Below, one piece after another: positions 36,393 to 44,831 of a DNA stretch of 64,000 nt. The stretch comes from CADEFX01 sp963840425 (GTDB lineage: Bacteria; Pseudomonadota; Alphaproteobacteria; Rhizobiales; Hyphomicrobiaceae), in contig CAWIYZ010000034.1 in NCBI GenBank assembly GCA_963840425.1, positions 310,001 through 374,000 on the forward strand, written 5' to 3'. The notes under the pieces are model-generated. The model ran no database searches. It worked only from the letters and a program-made list of their open reading frames with translations, and was not told the origin of the DNA. Positions within the stretch are counted from its first letter, which is position 1. Every line of letters starts with the position of its first letter. Made by a program: the position numbers and the translations under genes.

Positions 36393-37538
36393 TTGTCGGC
36401 GAAGCTCCGGCCGATGAGTTGGCGATGGACCTGGTTAGTGCCTTCCCAGATCTGGGTCAGCTTGGCGTCGCGCATCAGGCGCTCGACGCGAAACTCGCGG
36501 ATATAGCCGTAGCCGCCGTGCATCTGCACGGCCTCGGTGGCAATGCGCATGGCAAGGTCGGTTGAGCGCATCTTCACCATCGAGGCTTCGACGCCGATGT
36601 CGGTGGCGCCACTCTCGACCAGGGCTGCCACGTGGTCGAGCCACAGCTCGCACATGGCGAGGTCGGTCGCCATGTCGGCGAGCGAGAACTGGTTGCCCTG
36701 GAAGTCGATGACGCGGCGACCCGAGAGGCGGCGCTCGTTCATATAGGCGACCATATCGCCGAACGCCGCTGTGGCGATGCCGAGCGCATGCGCTGCGATG
36801 CTGGGCCGCGACTTGTTGAGGCACTGGAACAGCAGTTTCAGGCCGCCGCCGGGTGCGCCGATGAGATTGGCTTTGGGCACACGCGGCGCCCTCGAATTTG
36901 AGCTCGACAGTCGGCGCCGCACGGTGGCCCATCTTCTTCTCGGCGCGACCGATGGAGAAACCAGGCGTGCCCTTCTCGAGGATGAGCGCCGTGATAGATG
37001 CGCGCGCGTCGTCGATCTCGCTCCATTTGCCGAACAAGAGGATCTCGTCGGCCACGTCGCCGTTGGAGATGAAGATCTTGCCACCGTCGATGACGATGTG
37101 GTCGCCGCTCGGCCGGAAGCTGGTGGTCATGCCGGTGGCGTCGGAGCCGGCATTGGGCTCGGTGATCGCGAGCGCGCCGAGGCCGCCTTCGGCGATGCGT
37201 GGCAGCAGGCGCTGCTTCTGTTCCTCGGTGCCGAAGTCGATCAGCGGTTTCAGGCCGTGGAAGGTGGTGGCGTAGATGATGCCGGTCGAGGCGCAGGCTG
37301 CCGAGATGAGCTGCACGACCTTGAGATAGACCCGGTAGCGCATGGGCGCGCCGCCATAGGCCTCCTGCACGAAGATGGCGTTGAGGCCGAGCTGGTTGAT
37401 GGCCTCCATGCTCGCCTGCGGATAGGCCTCCGCTTCGTCGTAGGCTGCGGCCGACGGCGCGATGACGTCGCGGCAGATACGCTCGACAGACTGGATGAGC
37501 TGGCGCTCGTCCTCGCTCCAGTCCCGCCGCCGCTCCAG
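36389..37538 (-). CDS. Acyl-CoA dehydrogenase (alicyclic-acid pathway type), frameshifted near 36890
   Basis: FAD acyl-CoA dehydrogenase. Family blocks are NAIFVQEAYGG, ALAITEPNAGSDATG, GGKIFISNGDVAD, and in a second frame LIGAPGGGL, MHGGYGYIREF and IWEGTNQVHRQ. One extra G in GAGGGCGCCGCGTGT near 36890 explains the break (VELKFEGA followed by RVPKANL). The N-terminus extends upstream of the first internal ATG (37409) through ERRRDW; no ATG is in frame there, so 37538 is a provisional limit. An ATG overlapping the SDR stop (37653) may be the true start if another indel lies in the GC-rich palindrome between. Confidence 0.8.
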
Positions 37539-37561
37539 CTCCTCGAAGACCCTCCTTGCTT

Positions 37562-37620
37562 CGGGGGAGGGGTGGGGGTGATCCGAACTCGGAACAAGCG
37601 TTCGCCCTGACCCTCCCCCG
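37562..37620. repeat. G/C-homopolymer palindrome between acyl-CoA dehydrogenase and SDR genes
   Basis: CGGGGGAGGGGTGGGGG near 37562 faces CCCTGACCCTCCCCCG ending at 37620, forming an imperfect hairpin. It lies where the N-terminus of the acyl-CoA dehydrogenase would be expected to begin, and resembles the CCCCTCTCCCC hairpin at 24021. Homopolymers here also make indels likely. Confidence 0.55.
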
Positions 37621-37652
37621 CGTCGCGTGAAGAGCGCCTCCGAGGTGCGCCA

Positions 37653-38355
37653 TCAGCTCATCGCCATCTGCCCGTCGATGTAGATCGTCTCGCCGGTGAG
37701 GAAGCCGATGTCGGCCGCGAATAGCGAAACAACGAAACGCGCAACCTCCTCGGGCTCGCCGGCGCGGGCGACGGGGATGCTCTTTTCCAACCAGCGGCGG
37801 AAGCCGTCGTTCTTCAAATACTCCTTGTTGAGATCGGTGGCGATGAAGCCGGGCGCCACGTTGACCACGCGCACCTTGTCGGGCGCCCATTCCACCGCCA
37901 GGCAGCGGGTGATGGCGCCGACCGCGGCTTTTGACGCGCAGTAGGAGAGCGAGCGCGGCACGCCGAGCTTGTCGTAGAACGAGCCGATGTTGACGATCAG
38001 CCCGCCGCCGCGAGCCTTGAGGTGCGGGTAGACCTCGCGCGCAGCCATCAGCACGGAGGTGGCGTTGTTGCGCATCAACCGCTCGAAGTCGGCGGCCGAC
38101 AGGGAAGCGCTGTCGGTCTCCTCATAGAGCCCGGCATTATTGACGAGACCGGCGATCGGACCTTCCGCAGCAACCGCGGCAACGGCTGCCTTGATCGAAA
38201 CTTCGTCCGATACGTCGCACCGGTAGCGCCTTGCCGGCGACGGATTGACCCGAGCGCGTCAGGCCGGCCACCGCATATCCTCGCGCGGCGAGCTCGGACG
38301 CGATCGCTGCGCCGATGCCACGGCTGGCGCCGGTAACTAAAATCGCTGCCTTCAG
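37653..38355 (-). CDS. Short-chain dehydrogenase, frameshifted near 38219
   Basis: Classical SDR of about 233 residues. The N-terminal frame gives AAILVTGASRGIGAAIASEL (dinucleotide site). After KALPVR the frame breaks near 38219 and resumes as CDVSDEVSIKAAV...LVNNAGL, then IVNIGSFYDKLG with the catalytic Ser region, the YCASK catalytic motif and a YIDGQMAMS end. It could oxidise a ring or side-chain hydroxyacyl-CoA. No ATG start is in frame; translation would begin near CTG 38355, which overlaps the stop of the hydratase gene, so the true start is unresolved. Confidence 0.78.
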
Positions 38356-39120
38356 GCATCGATGAAGCCCGGTTTGCGCTTTTCCTCGAACGCAGTCGTG
38401 CCCTCTGCGGCATCCTTGGTCTGGAACGCCAGCGTAGACAGATCTGCCTCGATCTTCAGGCCCTCGTGCACGGGCACGTCGAGCGCGCGTTTCACAGCGC
38501 TGCGCGCCAGCGCCAGAACGGGGAGCGAGTACCCCGTGAACTCGCGCGCGAAGGCCATGCCGGCGGCAACCGGATCGCCCTCGACGATGCGGTTGACGAG
38601 GCCGATGCGGAAGGCTTCCTCGGCGCCGACGGTGCGGCCGGTCATGATCATCTCCAACGCCCGCGCCTCGCCGACCACACGCGGCAGGCGCTGCGTACCA
38701 CCGTAGCCGGGGATGAGGCCGAGCTTGATCTCGGGCAGACCGACCTTGGCGTTGGCTGTCGCAAGCCGGAAGGTGCGACGCCAGCGCCAATTCGAGGCCG
38801 CCGCCGAAGGCGTAGCCATTGATGACGGCGATGGACGCGATCGGCAGGGTGTCGAGCTTGGAGAAAACGGCCTGACCCAGCTCGGCGCCACGCTTCTGCG
38901 CGATCAGGTCGCGGTTGCGCAACTCCTTGATGTCGGCGCCGGCGCAGAATGCCTTCGTACCCGCGCCGGTGATGATGAGCGCACGGGCCTTCGACTTGGC
39001 CACCTCGTCGAAAGCGCGTCCGATGTCCTCGATGATCCTGAACGACAGCGCGTTGAGCGCTTCCGGTCGGTTCAGCGTGAGGACTGCGAATTCCTCGCGC
39101 GTGGTCAGCTCGACGGCCAT
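38352..39120 (-). CDS. Enoyl-CoA hydratase, frameshifted near 38772
   Basis: Crotonase-fold hydratase, about 255 residues. The N-terminus reads AVLTLNRPEALNALS, then FCAGADIKEL and NGYAFGGGLELALASH. An extra C in CACC (38772) breaks the frame and correction gives FRLATANAKVGLPEIKLGLIPGYGG. Both hydratase Glu positions are present (GGGLE and LPE), so hydration of an enoyl-CoA is likely, unlike the crotonase at 29647. ATG 39120 overlaps the ligase stop (TGATG). It resembles BadK-type enzymes by context only. Confidence 0.82.
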
Positions 39121-40745
39121 CACGCCACCTCCTGTTTGCCGCTGTAGCGGACCGGCGCGGGCTCGAGCTCACCGCGTTTGACCATTTCCACCAGCGTGCG
39201 CTTGAGGATCTTGCCGGATGCGGTAAGCGGAAACGCATCGACCTTCAGGAAATACTCCGGCATGTCGTACTTGGAGAGCCCTTCGGCGGCGAGATGCGCC
39301 AGGAGATCGTCGGGTGTCATATCGCCGATGATGGCGATGCACACGCGCTCGCCGAGCCGCTCGTCGGCGACCGGGAACGCCGCGCAGCGGCCGACCGCCG
39401 GATTGCGCAGCGCCAGCGCCTCGATGTGGGCGGGATAGATGTTGTGGCCGCCGCGGATGATGAGGTCCTTGAGGCGGCCCTCGATGCGCAGGTTGCCCTT
39501 GGCATCGAGCACGCCGAGATCGCCGGACAGGAACCAGCCGCCGCGATTGAAGCTCGCCTCGGTCGCCTCCTGGTTGGCGAAGTAGCCCAGCATCAGCGCG
39601 GCTCCGCGACCGCCGATCTGTCCAACCGTGCCCGGCGGCACCTCGCGGTCCTGGTCGGCCGGATCGAACAGGCGGATCTCGTAGGCCGGTCCGCCGCGCC
39701 CGCAGGTCTCGATGATGGTGGCGGTGTCGTCGGTCGGGTGTGTGTACTGGTGCGAGGAGTTCTCCGTCATGCCGTACACGTTCTGCGGCTTGATGCCTTG
39801 CGTTACAAAGGCTTCGGCGACCGTCGGCGGGATGGGCGAGCCCGCCATGTAGAAAACCTCCACCTTGCCCAGCCGCGCCAGTCCACGTTTCTGCTGCTCA
39901 GCCAGGACATCCATCGCGTGCGTTGGCACGCCCATGCAGTAGGTGGCGCCGGTTTCCACGATCCAGTCGATGCGCGCCATGCGCGGTGGTGGATCGTCCG
40001 TGATGAGCGTGCAGCCGGCGATCAGCCACTGCGCCGCCGCCACCCAGGCGATGTGATGCGACAGGGGCGACAGGGTCAGCAGGCGCGTGTGCGGCCCATG
40101 CTTCCAGTCGCGCACCATGTCGCGCGGATTGGCGAGCAGGGAGTTGTCGGAGTGCATGACGCACTTAGGCGCGCCGGTCGTGCCCGAGGTGAAAGCGAGA
40201 TAGCGCACAGTGTCGGGGCTTTCCCAAACAGGCGTTGTGCACGGCTGCGACAGGGGTGGCGGCAAGCGCGCCGCATCGTAGGTGCGCTCGAGCGAGGGCA
40301 CGTCTTTCAGCACGGCGCGGATATCGGCCTTCGCGCCATCTGCACCCCAGCCCCTCTCGGTGACGAAGGCGCGCGCGCCGAGCCGGGTCAGCAGCGTGCC
40401 GATCTCCGCGCAGGTGTAGGTGCGATGCAGTGAGGGATTGCAGGCAAAGCCTTGGCGTGCGCAGGCCAGAAACGCGACCACGGCCTCGAGCCGGTTTCCC
40501 ATCCAGAGCGAGACGATATCGCCGGGCACGAGACCAGCATCGACCAGATCGAGAGCCAGCGCATCAACGTGAAGCTGCAGCTCGCGCCAACTCAGCTGCC
40601 GCGTGCCGTCGCGCAACGCCGGCGCATCGGGCCGCTCGCGCACGTGCTTGGCCATCAGGGCATAGAAGGTCTCGTGGCCCCAGAGACCCGCCTCGGTGTA
40701 GGCCCGCGCCCGCGCCGGATCGTGCAGCGTCAGGTAGGGACGCAT
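39120..40745 (-). CDS. AMP-forming acyl-CoA ligase (AliA-like by context)
   Basis: A 541-residue adenylate-forming ligase. Motifs: YLAFTSGTTGAPK (P-loop), YGMTENSSHQYTHP, GWFLSGDLG, GRLKDLIIRGGHNIYP, and the catalytic Lys in LTASGKILKRTL. It makes an acyl-CoA from a free acid with ATP giving AMP and pyrophosphate. ATG 40745 lies 3 bp after the stop of the crotonase gene, and the gene continues in the same frame as the N-terminal part of that gene only because of the frameshift there. Its position between BadI-like and hydratase genes suggests a cyclic carboxylate as substrate. Confidence 0.9.
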   Translation of the reverse strand: MRPYLTLHDPARARAYTEAGLWGHETFYALMAKHVRERPDAPALRDGTRQLSWRELQLHVDALALDLVDAGLVPGDIVSLWMGNRLEAVVAFLACARQGFACNPSLHRTYTCAEIGTLLTRLGARAFVTERGWGADGAKADIRAVLKDVPSLERTYDAARLPPPLSQPCTTPVWESPDTVRYLAFTSGTTGAPKCVMHSDNSLLANPRDMVRDWKHGPHTRLLTLSPLSHHIAWVAAAQWLIAGCTLITDDPPPRMARIDWIVETGATYCMGVPTHAMDVLAEQQKRGLARLGKVEVFYMAGSPIPPTVAEAFVTQGIKPQNVYGMTENSSHQYTHPTDDTATIIETCGRGGPAYEIRLFDPADQDREVPPGTVGQIGGRGAALMLGYFANQEATEASFNRGGWFLSGDLGVLDAKGNLRIEGRLKDLIIRGGHNIYPAHIEALALRNPAVGRCAAFPVADERLGERVCIAIIGDMTPDDLLAHLAAEGLSKYDMPEYFLKVDAFPLTASGKILKRTLVEMVKRGELEPAPVRYSGKQEVA

Positions 40746-40747
40746 GC

Positions 40748-41528
40748 TCAGCTCCCGAACTTGCTCGGATCGGGCTTGCGCTTCTCGGCGAACGACTTGG
40801 ACAGCTCTTTCGCCTCGTCCGTGTCGAGATAGCCGCGCAGCAACAGATCGTGCGCCATGCGCGAGAGACCCGAGACGCCGCCGTGCCGCGCGTTGAACGC
40901 TCCCTTGATTGCCGCCAGCGCAAACGGTCCACGCTCGGCGATCTCCAGCGCCATGGCCCGCGTCTCCTCCTTCAGCTTGTCGTCGGGCACGACCTTGTTG
41001 ACGAGGCCCCACTCCAGCGCCTGCTGCGCGGTCAGCCGGATGTTGCGGAACCACATTTCCTTGGCGCGCTTCTTGCCGATCAAATCCTCCAGGTGCCAGG
41101 TGCCGTAGCCTGCATCGAAGCGAGCCCATCATCGGTCCGACCTGACGGAAGACCGCGCTTTCCTTGGCGATGGTGAGATCGCACACGCAGTGCAGCACGT
41201 GGCCGCCGCCGACTGCAAATCCGTTGACTGAGGCGATCACGGGCTTCTGCAGCTTCTCGATCAACTCGTACATTTCCAGGGTCGGCAGCACGCCGGCGTA
41301 GAGGTTGGTGTCCTCCATGCCGTCCTTGCGCCCGCCGATGCAGAAGAACTTGTCGCCGGCGCCGGTCAGCACGATGACGCGCGTGCGCGTCTCGCGCCGG
41401 ATCGCATTGATGCAGTCACGGATCTCATGGCACGTGACGTGGGTGAACATATTGCCGTCGTGCGGCCGGTTGAGCGTGATGGTCCCGATGGGGCCGTCTT
41501 CCTCGTAGATGATGGTCTCGAAAGCCAT
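40748..41528 (-). CDS. BadI/MenB-like crotonase (ring-opening hydrolase candidate), frameshifted near 41120
   Basis: About 260 residues with GTITLNRPHDGNMFT, GAGDKFFCIGG, NGFAVGGGHVLHCVCDLTIA and VGPMMGS, then after correction of one extra C near 41120 DAGYGTWHLEDLIGKKRAKEMWF. The QVGPxMGSxDxGYGT pattern is shared with 2-ketocyclohexanecarboxyl-CoA hydrolase (BadI) and with 1,4-dihydroxy-2-naphthoyl-CoA synthase (MenB). In a catabolic operon a ring-cleaving Claisen-type hydrolysis is the better guess. ATG 41528 follows AGGAGGAG. First gene of the minus-strand operon reaching 34208. Confidence 0.82.
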
Positions 41529-41627
41529 CTGGCGTCTCCTCCTGGCCGCGGGCTTCAGCGGCGGCTCCGGCGTCCTGATCTTGCAAAGCCGGGACGACAA
41601 GTCCAGTGCACTGGCTTGCCCTCAGCC

Positions 41628-42695
41628 TCAATCGGCGGCGACGACCTCGGAACCCTCGTCAGCGGCGCGCCGGAAGAGCACGCGGCCGTCGCGGTCCGTC
41701 TCGCGCACGGCACGGCCGCGGCCGACCAGATAATTCGCGTGTGCGATCGTCTCGGACAGGGCATGGCGGCCCTGGCCTTCCGCCACGGCCTTGGGAAAGA
41801 GGCCGTGCGTGAGCGCCATGGTCGTGGCCGGCGCATCCATCAGGCGCGCCAGATGGTCGAGCCGCATCTCGTGGTGCTGGGCAAGTTGCGTGACCCGCGT
41901 ATGCAGGCCCTTGAACGGCAGACCATGCGACGGCAGCACCAGCGTGTCGGCCGGCAGGGCGCGGAAGCGTTCCAGAGAGGCCAGGTAGTCGGCCAGCGGA
42001 TCGGCCAGCGGCTCGCCCCAGTAGACGCCGATCATGGGTGAGATCTTCGACAGCACCTGGTCGCCGGCAATCAGGATGCGGTCGGTCTCGCACCAGAACG
42101 AGGCGTGCTCGAGGGCGTGTCCGCCACAGGCCATGACGCGCCACTGGCGACCGCCGAGCGCTATCACATCACCGTCGCGCAGCCGCTCCAGCGCGCCGGG
42201 CATCTCGCCCAGCAGCGCGTGTGTGCGCCGCCGGTCCTCGCGGAAGGCGTCGATGGTCTGGGTGTCGCAGCCATGCCCCTGCATGAAGCGAACGGTCTCG
42301 GCACGCATGGGCACCTGGGACTCGGCGAGCCGCACCTGCGGCGACAGCCATTCCACGAGCGTGGCGGCGAACGGCGCATCGGTGCGCTCGACCAGCCAGC
42401 CGGCGAGGCCGACATGATCGGTGTGTCCGTGCGTAGCGACGATGCGATTGATGCGTCCGCTGGAGAGGACGCCGCCCAGCAGAGTTTCCCAAACCTCGCG
42501 TACCTCGGGCGTGCCGGCGCCAGTGTCGATCAGCGTCCAGCCATCGGCCTCGCGCAGCAGCCACACGTTGACATGGTTGAGGCGGAAGGGAAGCGGCAGC
42601 CGCGCCCAGAGAATGCCGGGCGCGATCTCGATGGTGTCGGCTCCGCCCGGCGGCGTCTCGTAGAGGTAGCGGAGCTGGCCGTTGGCACCAGGCAT
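41628..42695 (-). CDS. Metallo-beta-lactamase fold hydrolase
   Basis: About 355 residues with the MBL metal site ATHGHTDHVG, a second His in CGGHALEHAS, Asp in ILIAGDQVLSKISP and His in LPSHGLPF, plus a C-terminal extension (a winged-helix-like region with LTHGLFPKAVAEGQGRHALSE). Such proteins are thioesterases or glyoxalase-type hydrolases; CoA-thioester hydrolysis would fit the neighbouring operon. ATG 42695 is preferred to an upstream TTG at 42746, which lies inside a palindrome. Confidence 0.85.
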   Translation of the reverse strand: MPGANGQLRYLYETPPGGADTIEIAPGILWARLPLPFRLNHVNVWLLREADGWTLIDTGAGTPEVREVWETLLGGVLSSGRINRIVATHGHTDHVGLAGWLVERTDAPFAATLVEWLSPQVRLAESQVPMRAETVRFMQGHGCDTQTIDAFREDRRRTHALLGEMPGALERLRDGDVIALGGRQWRVMACGGHALEHASFWCETDRILIAGDQVLSKISPMIGVYWGEPLADPLADYLASLERFRALPADTLVLPSHGLPFKGLHTRVTQLAQHHEMRLDHLARLMDAPATTMALTHGLFPKAVAEGQGRHALSETIAHANYLVGRGRAVRETDRDGRVLFRRAADEGSEVVAAD

Positions 42696-42730
42696 GAAAT
42701 GGCGGTGTCCGGGCTGGAAAGGTCGCGGAA

Positions 42731-42750
42731 GGTATTGTCCGGACAATTCC
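42731..42750. promoter_or_regulatory. 20-bp palindrome, candidate operator
   Basis: GGTATTGTCCGGACAATTCC is a palindrome with one mismatched pair, centred between 42740 and 42741. It lies 36 bp upstream of the MBL gene start (minus strand) and about 190 bp upstream of the divergent HAD gene. The size and symmetry suit a dimeric repressor; no regulator gene is in the window. Confidence 0.55.
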
Positions 42751-42943
42751 CTAGCGCAATCCTGCGGCCTTGGCCATCGGCTTGCTGCAATGCAGCGATG
42801 CGTCTGGCTGGAGGGTCAGAAGCGCCACGCCACCGGCTCGGCGCCGGTCCTTTGCGCAACCGACTGCGCCGCCTTCCTCGCGCCACCCGAATCGGCTGAT
42901 GGTGCTGCTGCAAGACGAACGTTCGGGCAGCAGCGAGGACATC

Positions 42944-43888
42944 ATGGTCGAGCGTACATCGGAGCCGCAGGCGGGAACGGTCGAAGTTGGCGAGGCAGAT
43001 GAGGCCGAGCGGCCTACCAAGTCCGGCGGCAAGGCGCAGTTCGACAAGAAGACCATCGCGCTGGTCTACGATTTCGACGGCACGCTCTCCCCCAAGCCCA
43101 TGCAGGAATACACGTTCCTGCCCAAGATCGGCGAGGACCCCAAGGCGTTCTGGGCCGAGGCCAACGCGCTCGCTCGCGAGCACGGCGCCGACGGCCTCAT
43201 CACCTACATGCACCTCATGTACAAGAAGGCCAAGGCACGCGGCGTGCGGATCGACCGCGACGACCTGGTGCAACTCGGCCGCGACGTGGAGCTGTTCGCC
43301 GGCGTCGAGGAGTGGTTCGAGGCCATCGCGGACTACGTGAAGCTGCGCAGCGAGAGTCACGGCGTGACCCTGCGCCACTACCTCGTGTCGTCGGGCTTGA
43401 CCGAGATCATCGAGGGCACGCGCATCTATCGCCGCTTCCACAATGTGTTTGCGTCGGAATACTGGTTCGACCCCTATGACCTGCCCTATCCGAAGCGCGT
43501 CATCACCGACACCGGCAAGACGCAGTACCTGTTCCGCATCAACAAGGGCGTGGAGGATCTGGGGGAGTCGATCAACGACCACATGCCCGAGGCCGAGCGC
43601 CCGATCCCGTTCGCCAACATGATCTACTTCGGCGACGGTGACACCGACGTGCCCTCCATGGCCGTGATGCGCAAGAACGGCGGCCATGCCATCGCCGTGC
43701 ATCCGCCCGGCAAGTCGCGCGCCAAGTGCGTGGGGCTGTTCAAGGCCGGCCGCTGCGATTTCTTCGCACCGGCCGACTACCGCCGCGGCTCGGAGCTGTT
43801 CAAGCGCACGTGCCTATTGCTGGACCGCGTGCTCGCCGACATCCGCGTGCAGGAGGAGGTGTGGCGGCTGGGAAGAGGGGTGAGGTAG
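42944..43888 (+). CDS. HAD-family phosphatase
   Basis: About 314 residues. HAD motif I is LVYDFDGTLSP, motif II is in YLVSSGLTEI, and motif IV is FGDGDTDVPSM; a large cap insert lies between I and II. This resembles phosphoserine-phosphatase-like hydrolases, but the substrate is unknown. ATG 42944 follows GAGG; an in-frame ATG at 42899 is possible. Confidence 0.85.
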   Translation: MVERTSEPQAGTVEVGEADEAERPTKSGGKAQFDKKTIALVYDFDGTLSPKPMQEYTFLPKIGEDPKAFWAEANALAREHGADGLITYMHLMYKKAKARGVRIDRDDLVQLGRDVELFAGVEEWFEAIADYVKLRSESHGVTLRHYLVSSGLTEIIEGTRIYRRFHNVFASEYWFDPYDLPYPKRVITDTGKTQYLFRINKGVEDLGESINDHMPEAERPIPFANMIYFGDGDTDVPSMAVMRKNGGHAIAVHPPGKSRAKCVGLFKAGRCDFFAPADYRRGSELFKRTCLLLDRVLADIRVQEEVWRLGRGVR

Positions 43889-43935
43889 GGGCTAAACTCA
43901 GTCTAATAGGCTGCCTTCAATGAATATACGTTCCC

Positions 43936-44816
43936 ATGCGCAATGTTGAGTTAAGACGGCGTGTTGACCGGCTGCTCAGCGGAACGGTTAGTGCGAACGA
44001 TATCACCAATCTGTTCTTGTCCTTGCGACAGCGATCCCATGGTCGAGATTCGGTTAAGGAAGTCGGCGACTTCGTCGCCCATGGGCATGAGCGCTACAAA
44101 GGCATTGTCACTGAGACTGCGCGAGACTTCTTCGCGAGCGTGAGCATCCATGTGCATCTCTTGGAACACAAGCACCTCAATCAAGCGGATGCTCCATCCA
44201 CGCTGCCACCTGCCCTCAAGGCGACTTTGCGAAGAGTGGATGAGACAGAGTTGGTGAGCGAGTTAGGCTTGAGCCGCAAGAAAGCGCAAAAGCACCTTTC
44301 CACAATTCTTTCCAGGGTAACCCCGAACGCTGACAGAAGCAGGGTTTCCTTTGGTGAGCCCTTGATGGTCTGGAGGCGCGCCTATTTCGTTTCCTTGCCA
44401 GCCGTCTCATCGTCGTCCCTGCCTTTACAGAGCGTGTGCTATTGGATGACCTTTGGAACGTGCTTTTGAAGGAGAAGTTAGTAGCGGCGGGCGAACAGGA
44501 GGGTTTCTATCGTCTGTCTGGACCCATTGCGTTGGTCGCTGTTTCCCGCATGCACAACTGCACCATCGCCCTTGATGCGAAACAGTCCGCAGCCCTTTAC
44601 GCTTGGTCTTCAAAGCGTGCCGATTGCCCGATTGAAGTTATGGTTGCGGTGAACCTGGCGACGCGCAAAGTTCCCGATCTGCGCATAGCCTGTGCCATGT
44701 TTCAGACTTCGTTGCACGCAGGCGATTGGTGTGACGATAAGTTGATTGCCGATGTTGAAACGGGATGGAATTACCCTATTGAGTTGTCTCCGAAATTGAA
44801 GCTCGCTCGTCTCTAA
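43936..44816 (+). CDS. Orphan hypothetical protein, frameshifted near 44350
   Basis: Two overlapping frames join into one protein of about 290 residues. The first part begins MRNVELRRRVDRLL and is charged and helical (residues 1-140). A frame change around 44340-44370 leads to LEARLFRFLASRLIVVPAFTERVLLDDLW and a C-terminal part with DVETGWNYPIELSPK. No known domain is recognised. The base composition is visibly less GC-rich than the flanking genes, with many TTT, AAG, TTG and GAT codons, which suggests acquisition by transfer. Confidence 0.55.
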
Positions 44817-44831
44817 TGCGACCTCGCGCGC

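Noticed and set aside
39120..41600. Apparent 826-residue crotonase-ligase fusion
   Set aside because: The middle (after VGPMMGS) is out-of-frame noise caused by one extra base near 41120; the ligase has its own start at 40745 and the crotonase its own stop at 40748.
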